A stretch of DNA of 62,670 bases, taken from Chloroflexota bacterium (GTDB lineage Bacteria > Chloroflexota > UBA11872). Of this stretch, positions 25,163 through 34,636 are shown piece by piece (within the stretch, counting starts at the first letter, position 1; each line of letters begins with the position of its first letter). Position numbers and translations under genes: made by a program. The DNA lies in NCBI GenBank assembly GCA_022820025.1, contig JAJEGF010000075.1, positions 1-62,670 of the forward strand, read 5' to 3'. The notes under the pieces were generated by a model. That model did not search any database. It had not been told where the DNA came from and was given only the letters and a program-made list of their open reading frames with translations.

Positions 25163-26422
25163 CTAGGCGCGCGGTTCAAACGCGCAAGTCTCGACGATGG
25201 CGTCGTCCGCATCGAAGCCGAATGGCGTGGTCGGTTCCTTCACCTGGCAGTTTCCAGGCAAGTCGTCCAGCACGCTGTCGCTGACCCAAAAGGTTTCCAG
25301 GTCGAGGGTGTTGCGAATCCGACCGATGCGAATGGGCTCATTGGTCGAGCGAGCGGCCAGGTTGAGCACCGTCTGATAGCAGGCACGGTCGGTTGGCAGC
25401 GTCAGCGGCACCTTGGCCGCGTGCAGCGCCATGGCCGTAAGGGTGTTCATGGCCAGGGCTTCGTGGTCGATGGCGTCGGCCAGCTTGCGGCTGCAGAGAT
25501 CCGCCAGCCCGATGCCGACGGCGTTGCCGTGGGACTCGGGGGTGAGGCCGAGCACGGCGAGCCATCCGTAGTCGGGCGTGCGCTCCAGCTCTCCCAGGCG
25601 CCGCCACATGCCGACGACGTTCGGGTCCATGCCGGAGCCTGAGATGTTTTTGCCCATGCGGTCGATGATCAGGCCATCCAGCTTGTCCAGCGGAAGACGG
25701 GGCATGAGGTCGCGGGCGAGCTTGAGGAGGGCTTCGTCGGTGACGTGGAACGCTTCGGGTGGAACGACTTCGGCGCGGGCGGGCCGGTCGAAGGCGTTCT
25801 CGACGAGGGCCACACCGCAAAGCAGATGGCCGGAAGCCACGGTCACGCCAGCCGCCTCGGGAATCCCCGTGGCCAGCGGATGCGCATGCAGCGACTCCGC
25901 GCCGCGGCGATTGCCCAGACCAATCACGCTCATCTTGCAAAGGCCGCTCTCGATCGGCCCGCGGAATCCGGTGTGGGGCTTGACGCGACCGATGACGATC
26001 ACGCCATCGGCGGCCGCCGCTTCGGCGTCCAGGTGGACGGTAATGCCTGAAGCGGTTGTGCCGAGAATGACCGTGTCCATGCTGGCCCGGACGGGGGCGT
26101 CAACGCTCCGCTCGTGGACCCCGTAATCGGCCAACACCGATGCCTGCCCCTCGGCTGTGCCGCCCCCGTGACTGCCCATGGCGGGGACGACGAACGGCCG
26201 TAGCCCAGCTGCCTTGAGTCCACGCGCGAGGGTTTGCACGACCTGGACCACCGGCGACACGCCTCGCGAGCCAACCGCGATGGCTACTGAAGCGCCGCGC
26301 GGCAAGCCGGCTCGGTCGAGTTGCCGGTTCAGCCCGGCGGCCAGGTGTCCTTCAAGGTCGTCCAGCTCGACAGATTCAAAGTCCTGGCGGACCAGGTGCA
26401 TGCGGGGCGCGGCGGCTGGCAT
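25163..26422 (-). CDS. Lactate-racemase-like (DUF2088) domain protein
   Basis: The 419-residue protein resembles the N-terminal domain of nickel-dependent lactate racemase LarA and its relatives. Characteristic segments are SVAIAVGSRGV (about 45-55), VPAMGSHGGGTAEGQ, the IGRVKPHTGFRGPIESGLCKM region, which is conserved in this subfamily, and DGLIIDRMGKNISGSGMDPNV. I do not see the full LarA active-site set, so a nickel-pincer racemase is not claimed. The operon with two MFS transporters and a ROK kinase suggests a catabolic role. TAGACT lies only 6 nt before the ATG, so the mRNA might be leaderless. Confidence 0.78.
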   Translation of the reverse strand: MPAAAPRMHLVRQDFESVELDDLEGHLAAGLNRQLDRAGLPRGASVAIAVGSRGVSPVVQVVQTLARGLKAAGLRPFVVPAMGSHGGGTAEGQASVLADYGVHERSVDAPVRASMDTVILGTTASGITVHLDAEAAAADGVIVIGRVKPHTGFRGPIESGLCKMSVIGLGNRRGAESLHAHPLATGIPEAAGVTVASGHLLCGVALVENAFDRPARAEVVPPEAFHVTDEALLKLARDLMPRLPLDKLDGLIIDRMGKNISGSGMDPNVVGMWRRLGELERTPDYGWLAVLGLTPESHGNAVGIGLADLCSRKLADAIDHEALAMNTLTAMALHAAKVPLTLPTDRACYQTVLNLAARSTNEPIRIGRIRNTLDLETFWVSDSVLDDLPGNCQVKEPTTPFGFDADDAIVETCAFEPRA

Positions 26423-26428
26423 GGGCGC

Positions 26429-26434
26429 AGTCTA
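26429..26434 (-). promoter_or_regulatory. Possible -10 element for a leaderless transcript
   Basis: TAGACT on the minus strand ends 6 nt before the ATG at 26422. Transcription starting 6-8 nt downstream would begin at or next to the start codon. The upstream gene is co-directional 75 bp away, so read-through is also possible. Confidence 0.3.
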
Positions 26435-26496
26435 GCCAAGCAAGGTCGGCGGCCGGGATGCGGCGCCCGGGCGACCCAACGATGCACCAGGCGGCG

Positions 26497-27210
26497 TCAG
26501 CCGGACGTTACCAGGCGCCAGGGTTGACAGCCCTTGGTGCTCAGGGTGACCGGCAGATCGCGGAAATGGGGACTCTCGCGGATTCCGTCGCTGAAGGCCA
26601 GGTCGCGAATACTGACCCGGTCGGGACTTTGGATCACGCGGCTTTGGTTTCGGCTGCCGCCCGACTCGATCCAGATGAGCTTCACCGTGCATGGGAGACC
26701 GGCATTGCCCGGCTCTTGAGCTACCAGCGTCATCTGCGTGGTCAGGTATTCGGGCAGCCTCTCGGTTCCCTCCGAGATGCTGTGCAAGACCCGGATCTCG
26801 CGCCGGTCCGCCAGGATATTCAGCCAGAGGTTGTAGCCCAGGGCCGCCACGCCTAGGAGCGCGATCCCGAGAGCCAGCGCCCCGAACATGCGGCGGCTGC
26901 GACGCTGTCGATCTTCCATGGCCTGTGCGGCTCGTGCTCGCACTGCCGGGTCGCGGCGGACCGGCGGCGCGCGGCTGACCGTGGGCTCGCGAGTCGTTGC
27001 GTGCTCGTCCGGAAGCTCAGGTTCGCGACCGCCGATCACATAGTGAATCCAGTGAAACGCACCCTTAACGAAGTGAATCGCGGCGTTTACCGCCAAGACA
27101 GCAGCGGCCCCAAAGAGCACCCATCCAATGAAAACGGCCAGCAGCGCGATTACAACAAGAACCGCGGCAACGACAAAGGCAGGCCCGGTAAAGTCCAAGA
27201 TATTCGCCAA
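26497..27210 (-). CDS. Membrane protein of unknown function
   Basis: The product of 237 residues begins with two adjacent hydrophobic helices (about 10-48: VVAAVLVVIALLAVFIGWVL and neighbours), followed by a cytoplasmic proline/arginine-rich segment of about 60 residues. A third helix (about 108-128, ALALGIALLGVAALGYNLW) leads to a C-terminal soluble domain of roughly 110 residues with two cysteines (PCTVKL and STKGCQPW) that could form a disulfide. The start is a TTG at 27210. I do not recognise the family. It is upstream of the lactate-racemase-like operon on the same strand. Confidence 0.6.
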   Translation of the reverse strand: MANILDFTGPAFVVAAVLVVIALLAVFIGWVLFGAAAVLAVNAAIHFVKGAFHWIHYVIGGREPELPDEHATTREPTVSRAPPVRRDPAVRARAAQAMEDRQRRSRRMFGALALGIALLGVAALGYNLWLNILADRREIRVLHSISEGTERLPEYLTTQMTLVAQEPGNAGLPCTVKLIWIESGGSRNQSRVIQSPDRVSIRDLAFSDGIRESPHFRDLPVTLSTKGCQPWRLVTSG

Positions 27211-27366
27211 TTCGCCGCTTGGGGTTGCTCGATACGTCGGGTCAGCGGCGGCAGGCCCTCAAACTACCAAAGCAGGCCTGAAACCAAGCGGAAGCCGTCG
27301 AGCGAGAAACTGTCGGGCCGCGATCGGAGACCGGCGTGGACGGGCGCCAGGCCGCGCCGGATCGGG

Positions 27367-27564
27367 CTAGTTGGCGAGTTGAACGATGAGGGTCACGATA
27401 GCCGCGCCGGCCGCGCTGAGGGCCGAGACCAGACAAGCGATCAGCAGACCGGCGGCCCAGCGCGTGAGCGATGCCTTTAGTTCTTGCAGGTCGGCCTTGG
27501 TCGCCAGATGCGCGTAGATAGCCTCAAGGCGACTTACGCGCTCCTCGATGGGAATGGCCGCCAC
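27367..27564 (-). CDS. Small coiled-coil and membrane-anchor protein
   Basis: I chose the GTG at 27564 because AAGGAG lies 8 nt upstream, which gives 65 residues; a longer upstream extension is proline- and cysteine-rich and unlikely. The N-terminal half (ERVSRLEAIYAHLATKADL) is a short coiled coil of the LATKADLxELK type found in small tail-anchored bacterial and phage proteins. The C-terminal half (LLIACLVSALSAAGAAIVTLIV) is one membrane helix. It may oligomerise at the membrane; function unknown. Confidence 0.65.
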   Translation of the reverse strand: MAAIPIEERVSRLEAIYAHLATKADLQELKASLTRWAAGLLIACLVSALSAAGAAIVTLIVQLAN

Positions 27565-27752
27565 GGCGGGCGCTCCTTTCGCACGGCCACGCCCGGTTGC
27601 GACCATGCAACACCACCGCGCACATCCACGGTACCACTCGTTCGAGTACTCAAGTGAATGGGTGAAAGTGGTCGACGACGGACCAACGTATCGGGCGCCC
27701 ATCCGGGAGCCGCTGGCAGAGTCACGACCGGTAGGGCACGCTGGCCGGCACG

Positions 27753-28490
27753 ATGCGGGTTGCGGTCGTTACGGACATTCACGGCAACCGCCACGCCATG
27801 TTCGCGGTCCTGGCGGACTTACGGCGCGTTGGGGCCGACGAGGTCGTGTTTGGCGGCGACGCGGCCTTGTTCGGCTCGCGGCCACGCGAGTGCTGGGAGC
27901 GGGTACTGGACCTGGGTTGGCGCTGCGTGCAGGGAAATACCGACCGCTACATCGCCGACCTGCCGTCCAAGCTGGCCGCGCTCGGCGATCCCGACGGCGC
28001 GCAAGCGAGGTTTCTGCGAGCCAACGTGGCCTGGGCAGCCGAGCGATTGGGTCCAACCCTGGTTCGCAAGCTGGGCGCCATGGCGCGACAGGTGAGCATC
28101 CAGTCGCCGGCCGGCACGTTGCTGGTCGTACATGGCTCGCCCGGCGACGACGAGACCGGCTGGAGCAGCCGCGACGACGAGGCAACCGTGGACGGCGTGA
28201 TCGGGCCCACCGAGGCGGCGGCCGTGGCGAGCGGACACACCCACACCGCCATGATCCGGCACGCCGGCCGCGTGCTGGCCGTGAACTGCGGCGCCGTGGG
28301 GCGTTCGCACGACGGACAACCCGGCCTGGCGACCTATGCGGTCCTGGACGACGCCGCCGGCCGCTGGTCGGCCGAACTGCGACGCGTCGACTACGACTTC
28401 AGGAGCGCCTACGCCGAGGTGAAGGCGTTTGGGGTTCCGATTCCCGATGCGTTTGCGAACACGCTGCTAACCGGCATCGCGCCAGACTGA
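27753..28490 (+). CDS. Calcineurin-like metallophosphoesterase
   Basis: The 245-residue protein carries the metallophosphoesterase motifs in order: VVTDIHGNRHA (DxH), GGDAALFG (GDx2), QGNTDRYI (GNxD), VVHGSPGDDE (GH-like, here HG) and SGHTHTAM (GHxH). These residues bind two metals. The family (YfcE/Icc-type) hydrolyses phosphodiesters or phosphomonoesters; members include 2',3'-cyclic phosphodiesterases. It is followed after 10 bp by a membrane glycosyltransferase gene, so it may be the first gene of the long plus-strand operon to 34.6 kb. Confidence 0.88.
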   Translation: MRVAVVTDIHGNRHAMFAVLADLRRVGADEVVFGGDAALFGSRPRECWERVLDLGWRCVQGNTDRYIADLPSKLAALGDPDGAQARFLRANVAWAAERLGPTLVRKLGAMARQVSIQSPAGTLLVVHGSPGDDETGWSSRDDEATVDGVIGPTEAAAVASGHTHTAMIRHAGRVLAVNCGAVGRSHDGQPGLATYAVLDDAAGRWSAELRRVDYDFRSAYAEVKAFGVPIPDAFANTLLTGIAPD

Positions 28491-28500
28491 GCGCGCGGGT

Positions 28501-30264
28501 TTGACGCAAGAAACATCCGCGTCGGGAGGCGCCGCCGGGGAGGCGAGCGCCACGGAAAACCCGGGCTATCCGGCGTTGCGATGGCGCGGCGTCTCCGCCC
28601 TGGTCGTCAGTTTGGCGCTGGCTGCCGGGCTCGCCCTCTTAATCGCCCTGATGCGCGAAGGGCGTACGACGCTGGGCGACCTGAGCGCAGCCTGGGCGAT
28701 CGTGTTCGGGGTCACGTGTGCGGCCACCATGGGCTGGAACCTGGCGGTCGTGTTGCTGGTGTCGTTCGCGGCGCAGCGCCGGGTGGACGACGTGCTGACC
28801 AGCAATCTGTGGACCCATTGGCCGCTGCTGGCGCCGGCGACGCTTGCCGTCATGGCGTTTGCCTCAGACGCTGTGAACCACCGCCTGGTCGAGACGGACG
28901 ATTTGCGCTGGCTGTGGGCGGCGCCCATTGGCGTGTGGATCGCCGGCCAGGTGCTGTGGCTGCCGCTCAGTCTCGACCAGGTGCGACTCAATCCAGTGCG
29001 GGTCGTGCGCGACGCCGTGGCGGCGCTTGCCGGCGGGCGCTTCACCCGGCTGACGTTCGGTCTGATCCTGGTCCAGTTCGTCCTGCTGCGGCTGGGGCTG
29101 GCGCTGTTGTGGCGGCCAGTCGGACTGTTCGAGCGCGGCAGTGATGTTGGCGCCTACGAGCAGCGCGCCCGACTGGCGCTGCAAGGCTTGCAGCCGTACC
29201 TGGACTACTGGGTCGAATACCCACCCTTGTTTCCATGGATGGCTTCGGGCCTGAAGCTGCTGAGCGTGCCGCTGGGCGGCGACGAGGCCGCCTTCCAGGT
29301 CTTGTTCAGCCTGATGCTGGTCGTATTCGAGACCGGAATCCTGTGGCTGATCCACGCCATCGCCGTGCGCGTGTGGGACGAGCCGCGCGGGCTGGTTACG
29401 GCCGCGGCCTACGCCGCGTTGTTCTACCCGATCTACATTGCCAACCGGCATTTCGAGTCCATTGCCGTGTTCTTCCTGCTGCTCGGGGTGTACCTGGTGA
29501 TCCGGGAACGCCGGCACACCGCCACGCTGGCCATCGCGCTGGGCATGTTGACGAAGCTATTCCCCGCCGCGGCGCTGCCCGGGATCCTGGCGGGACAGTC
29601 GTGGAGATCGCGCATGCGGTATTCAGGTCTGCTGGTCGCGGCGGTAGTCGGCGCGCTTGCCCCGCTGGCCGTGGTCGGGCGCGAGTTCTTTGTGGCTTCG
29701 CTGCAAAATATGCTCCACCGGCCGGCCTGGGAGACCCTGTGGGCCCTGGCCGACGGCTACTTTGGATTCGGCTGGATCCACCGCTATCGCCAGACGCCGG
29801 AAACCGCGCTTGAGTTCAACTACACGCCGGATATTCCAGGGGCGGCCTGGTGGGTCGCCGCCGGGCTGGTGGCGGCGCTGTACGCCGTATTGGCCCTGCG
29901 ACGGTCACCGCCCAGTCCGGCGGGCGTGGTGTGGACGACGGGACTGGCCCTTGTGGCGTTTGCTCTCTATCTGCGGGGTTGGTCGCCGCAATTCATGGTC
30001 TGGCTCCTGCCGTTCGCGCTGCTGGCCTTTCCGGGTGGGCGCGGTTTTTTGATCGCGACCGGGCTGTCGGGTCTGGCCCTGCTGGAGTACCCGGTGTACT
30101 TCGTGCTGTGGTCGTACTTTCACCCCTGGTCGCTCTGGATCGTCGTCGTTCTGCGAACCTTCGCCGTGCTGGCGCTCGGCGTCGTGTTTGCGCGCCGGTT
30201 GTGGCTTGAGGGGCGCTCGGCAACGCACGAATCAGCCGGCAGCTTGGATTCCGCGCATGCGTAG
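28501..30264 (+). CDS. GT87/DUF2029-like membrane glycosyltransferase
   Basis: The product of about 587 residues is very hydrophobic with roughly 13 helices. The segment GSDVGAYEQRARLALQGLQPYLDYWVEYPPLFPWM (split across residues about 215-250) has the D..Y and WVEYPPL pattern of polyprenol-phosphate-sugar-dependent mannosyltransferases of the GT-C fold (DUF2029/GT87). The acidic residues there would be catalytic on the extracytoplasmic face. The proposed TTG start at 28501 is weakly supported; no other start precedes the first helix. The next gene overlaps it by 8 bp. Likely role: adding hexoses to a lipid or surface glycan. Confidence 0.8.
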   Translation: MTQETSASGGAAGEASATENPGYPALRWRGVSALVVSLALAAGLALLIALMREGRTTLGDLSAAWAIVFGVTCAATMGWNLAVVLLVSFAAQRRVDDVLTSNLWTHWPLLAPATLAVMAFASDAVNHRLVETDDLRWLWAAPIGVWIAGQVLWLPLSLDQVRLNPVRVVRDAVAALAGGRFTRLTFGLILVQFVLLRLGLALLWRPVGLFERGSDVGAYEQRARLALQGLQPYLDYWVEYPPLFPWMASGLKLLSVPLGGDEAAFQVLFSLMLVVFETGILWLIHAIAVRVWDEPRGLVTAAAYAALFYPIYIANRHFESIAVFFLLLGVYLVIRERRHTATLAIALGMLTKLFPAAALPGILAGQSWRSRMRYSGLLVAAVVGALAPLAVVGREFFVASLQNMLHRPAWETLWALADGYFGFGWIHRYRQTPETALEFNYTPDIPGAAWWVAAGLVAALYAVLALRRSPPSPAGVVWTTGLALVAFALYLRGWSPQFMVWLLPFALLAFPGGRGFLIATGLSGLALLEYPVYFVLWSYFHPWSLWIVVVLRTFAVLALGVVFARRLWLEGRSATHESAGSLDSAHA

Positions 30265-32005
30265 GTTCCCCGCCGGCATCTCGCGGCTTCGGCTGGTGCT
30301 CGGCGCGCTGGGATGGGCCAGTCTTGTCGGCATGGCGCTCGCCATGGCGAGTTCTTCGATTGGGCGAGCCGACCTCTCCGCGCCGAGCGCCGCCTGGGCG
30401 GCCGCGGCCTTCGGCAGCCTTGGCGGCGCCATCCTGGTCTGGTTCGCGATGGGCTGGCTTCGACACCGAGCCGGCCACGGCTCGGACTGGAGTGGCGCCG
30501 GCCTGCCGCTGCTGGCGACGCTGGACGGCTGGCTTATCGTGGCGTTTCAGTACGCCCATGAGCCAACCAACCATCTCCTGACCGTTGGCCTGGTGACGCC
30601 GGAACTGTTCGCTCGGCCGTCCGTGACCGAATGGCTGGCCGTCAAGTTTGTCGCCGTAGCCCTTCTGTGGGTTAGCTGGCCGTGGTTGGCCGCGCGCACG
30701 CCGCGGCGCGGACGGACGTCTCCCGTCACGTTCGGGCAGGATTACGCGATTGGCGCGCTGCCGAGCGGTGGGCTGATCGTTATCGCCGCGGTGGGCGCGC
30801 TGGCCTACCTGCGGTTGGCACTCCTGGATGTCCTGGGCATCGAGGTGCCCTCGGACCTTCGCGTCAACTACATCGGCGCACTGGCGCTGCGAGATGGACT
30901 CAACCCCTACGACAACACGGTTGCCCTGCAGGTTGCCGGCCGCGAGGCGATTCCCTACGTGGGCACGCGACTCTGGGCGCTGGTGACCAATCCACCGACG
31001 GCCATGCTCTACTTTGCGCCCTACACGACCATGCCGCTGGCGGCCGCACGGCTGGCATTCCTGGCGGTGAACCACCTGGCGCTGCTGGCGACCGCGGCGC
31101 TGACCTGGCGAATGGTGCGGCCGGGACTGCCCGCCCCGGTGTGGTTGGGACTCGTCCTGGGCGTCGTGGCCCTGCTCGATCCTTTCTTGCTGGCGTTCCG
31201 CCTGGGGCAGGTCGACCTGGTCATCGGCCTTGCACTAGCGGCGGCGGCATACCGACTGCGCGGCGGCGACGATGCGTGGGCCGGGGCTCTCATCGGAGTC
31301 GCGGCGATGCTGAAGATCGCGCCGGGTCTGCTGGCCCTCTACCTGCTGTGGCGCGGTCGCTGGAAGGCGCTGGCCGGCCTGGTTGTCGCGGTGGCCGCGC
31401 TTGGACTGCTGAGCCTGGGGCTCGCCGGCCCGGAGACGTGGCGCTATTACCTGACCGACCGGCTGCCCGATCTCCTGGCGGGCAGCGCGCTGTTCAACAA
31501 TCTCTCGCTGCCAGGAATGATTCTGCGCGTGTTCATGGGACCCGAACTCGCCCAGGGCTTTCTGGATCTGCAGCCCGAGATCGCGGTGTCGCGGATTCTG
31601 AGCGTGGTTGCCGTGCTCGCCGCGCTGGCCGTTGCGGCGAAGGCCCTGGGGCGCTCGGCGCGAACCGGACGGGCGTACGTGCTGGAGTTCAGCTTGGCCG
31701 TGGTGACCACCCTGGTGATCAGCGGCGTCACCTGGCCGCACTACCTGGCCTGGCTGCTGCCCCTGGTCGGTCTGAGCCTCGCATTGAGCTGGCCGACGGG
31801 CGCCAGCCGCTGGACGGCGGTCCTGTGCGGAGCCGGGCTGGCGCTGGCCTCGCTGCCGCTGGACGCCTACGGCGGGCTTTTTGGGACTATCTTTGATGTA
31901 TCCATGACTGCACTATCCGTCCGCAGCCTGGGACTGCTGATGCTGTTCCTGGGACTGTTGCTGGCCGTACGCGGCGTCCGCCCGGGGTCTGAAAGCACTC
32001 CGTGA
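30257..32005 (+). CDS. GT87/DUF2029-like membrane glycosyltransferase
   Basis: The ATG at 30257 overlaps the previous stop by 8 bp. The 582-residue membrane protein has about 13 helices. The segment NYIGALALRDGLNPYDNTVALQV (about 205-227) and TNPPTAMLYFAPYTTMPL match DUF2029 mannosyltransferase-like proteins. The region after helix 8, FRLGQVDLVIGLALAAAAYRL and GVAAMLKIAPGLLALYLLWR, is the classic GQ.. and K..P signature of the family. Together with the preceding gene it forms a pair of GT-C enzymes, perhaps sequential in glycolipid or arabinomannan-like polymer synthesis. The next gene begins within its stop codon (GTGA). Confidence 0.83.
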   Translation: MRRFPAGISRLRLVLGALGWASLVGMALAMASSSIGRADLSAPSAAWAAAAFGSLGGAILVWFAMGWLRHRAGHGSDWSGAGLPLLATLDGWLIVAFQYAHEPTNHLLTVGLVTPELFARPSVTEWLAVKFVAVALLWVSWPWLAARTPRRGRTSPVTFGQDYAIGALPSGGLIVIAAVGALAYLRLALLDVLGIEVPSDLRVNYIGALALRDGLNPYDNTVALQVAGREAIPYVGTRLWALVTNPPTAMLYFAPYTTMPLAAARLAFLAVNHLALLATAALTWRMVRPGLPAPVWLGLVLGVVALLDPFLLAFRLGQVDLVIGLALAAAAYRLRGGDDAWAGALIGVAAMLKIAPGLLALYLLWRGRWKALAGLVVAVAALGLLSLGLAGPETWRYYLTDRLPDLLAGSALFNNLSLPGMILRVFMGPELAQGFLDLQPEIAVSRILSVVAVLAALAVAAKALGRSARTGRAYVLEFSLAVVTTLVISGVTWPHYLAWLLPLVGLSLALSWPTGASRWTAVLCGAGLALASLPLDAYGGLFGTIFDVSMTALSVRSLGLLMLFLGLLLAVRGVRPGSESTP

Positions 32006-32846
32006 GAGAGGTTGTTCGCTCACGCGTACTGTGGGCTGCCATCGGTTCGATCACGCTGGCTGTGGTTTTGCTCATCACCGTGGCCCCGGCGCGAGACATC
32101 ACGCACACCGCGTTGGGCTGGCTGCGGGTGTCGCCACTGGAGCTCGATGACGGCGACAGCCAGGCCGACGCAACGGCGCCAACCGAGGCCGCGACGCCGG
32201 CGCCGACCCTGGCCGACGTTGTTGAGATCGTGAGCGTGGATCCGACGACGTCGATCCCTGACGCAACCTCGGCCGACATCGCCGACCTTCCCTTTGAAGT
32301 CTTCGAGATTGATCCACCGACCACATTCGCGGACGACCCCGCGCGCAGCGTGACGAGATTTGGGACATTGACGCTGGGCCTGGACACGGCCGACCTGGCC
32401 GCGGCGCTGGCGCCCGGGTTTCCCTCGCGACGGCTCGCGCGTCGACTCGGGACGGATGAGCTCACGGTCGCTGGCGGCGCCCTGGTGATCAGTACCTGGC
32501 CCGCGGATGGAAGAGACGGCGGCGTGATAACGCTCTACCAGGTCGAGGCGCCGCTCGTCACCGGTCTCCCGCCGCGCGACTTGGAGCTGCTGGCCGACCT
32601 GATCACCCAGGCCTTCCTCCCGCCGATCATCAGCCGGGAGACCGAGGTGCTGGATATTCCCCTGGTTCGAATGGCGCTGGGGCTCGAGATTGACGATGAA
32701 TCGAGCCCTGCCGAACCGACCCTCACGGAGATCCCGAGCGGGGAGCCAGCCGTCATGTGGATGCGGGATCGATCGCAACTGGTTCTGACCGGCCCGCTGG
32801 CGCCCGAGGATCTCCTGCAACTGGCCGAGACTGCGAAGGTCGAGCG

Positions 32847-32850
<4 letters not shown>
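32002..32850 (+). CDS. Membrane-anchored extracytoplasmic protein of unknown function
   Basis: The 282-residue protein has one N-terminal membrane helix (about 10-28, VLWAAIGSITLAVVLLITVA). A Thr/Pro/Ala/Asp-rich linker follows, then a folded acidic domain. The C-terminal part includes RFGTLTLGLDTADLAAALA, ISTWPADGRDGGVITLYQVE and a last helix. No family is recognised. It starts in a GTGA overlap with the glycosyltransferase gene and ends in a TTGA overlap with the ABC ATPase gene, so it is translationally coupled to both. It could be an accessory subunit of the ABC exporter. Confidence 0.68.
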
Positions 32851-33754
<904 letters not shown>

Positions 33755-33758
<4 letters not shown>

Positions 33759-34591
33759 GCGCCCACCTGATCGCGTTCTTCACGCTCCGGGAGGCACTGC
33801 GGCGCCGCGTGGTGCTGGCGGCCGCGTTGCTGACGCTCGGCTACCTCGTGCTCTACGGGGTCGGGGTCTGGTTCGGCTACCGCGACTTGCAAGAGACACA
33901 GGACGGGCCGCCGGGACTGACCGAAGGCGTCGTAAGCCTGATGCTCGTGGGCGGCTTGTGGAGCCTCAACTTCATCGCCTCGGTGCTCGCCGTCTTTCTC
34001 TCCGTAGGCGCCCTGTCGGGCGAAGTGGACCAGGGCACCCTGCACGCCATTGCCGCCCGACCGGTCCGCCGCGGCGAGATCGTGCTCGGAAAGTTCGTCG
34101 GATTCACGTTGATGCTCGCGGTTTTCATCGGCGTGTCGGCAAGCCTGATGATTCTGATCGTGGCCGTGATCACCGGCGAGATCGTGGGCGGCAGCTGGGC
34201 CGGTCCGTTCCTGATGCTGCTGGCCGCGATGCTGCTGATCGGCTTGGCGCTGGCGGGAAGCTCGCGGCTAAGCCCGCTGCCGAATGGCGTGATCGTGTTC
34301 ACGCTCTATGCCACCGCGTTGATCGGCGGCGTGATCGAGCAGATCGGCGACGTGCTCGAGAGCGCCGTGATGTTCAACATCGGCGTCTTCAGCAGCGTGC
34401 TCGTGCCGACCCGGGCCATGTGGGACATGGCCAGCGCCCAACTGGCCACCGGCGGATTCGCCGGCGAACTCAGCGCGGGGCCGTTCGGCGCCAGCAACCC
34501 GCCGTCCGGTTGGATGCTGCTGATTGCCTTTCTTCACCTCGCGCTGACTCTCGGATTCGCCCTGCGAGCCTTCGAGCGCCGCGACTTCTAG
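33755..34591 (+). CDS. ABC-2-type transporter permease
   Basis: Membrane subunit paired with the upstream ATPase. The 278-residue protein starts MSAHLIAFFTLREALRRRVVLAAALL, the N-terminal amphipathic pattern of NosY-like permeases. It has six helices; the loop GEVDQGTLHAIAARPVRRGEIVLGK is the conserved coupling region of this family. The final helix ends AFERRDF, the usual C-terminus. The GTG at 33755 overlaps the ATPase stop. Substrate unknown; the position after two membrane glycosyltransferases suggests a lipid or glycan component. Confidence 0.92.
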
Positions 34592-34598
34592 CGTCGCC

Positions 34599-34604
34599 TA
34601 GAAT
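34599..34604 (+). promoter_or_regulatory. Putative -10 element for the Gfo/Idh-NIL gene
   Basis: TAGAAT, 5 of 6 to consensus, ending exactly 32 nt before the ATG at 34637. No -35 is apparent. The string CTAGAATGCGGCG is also found in reverse at 38735-38747, upstream of plsY. Confidence 0.42.
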
Positions 34605-34636
34605 GCGGCGACGACTCGCCCGGGCCCCGATCTTCA

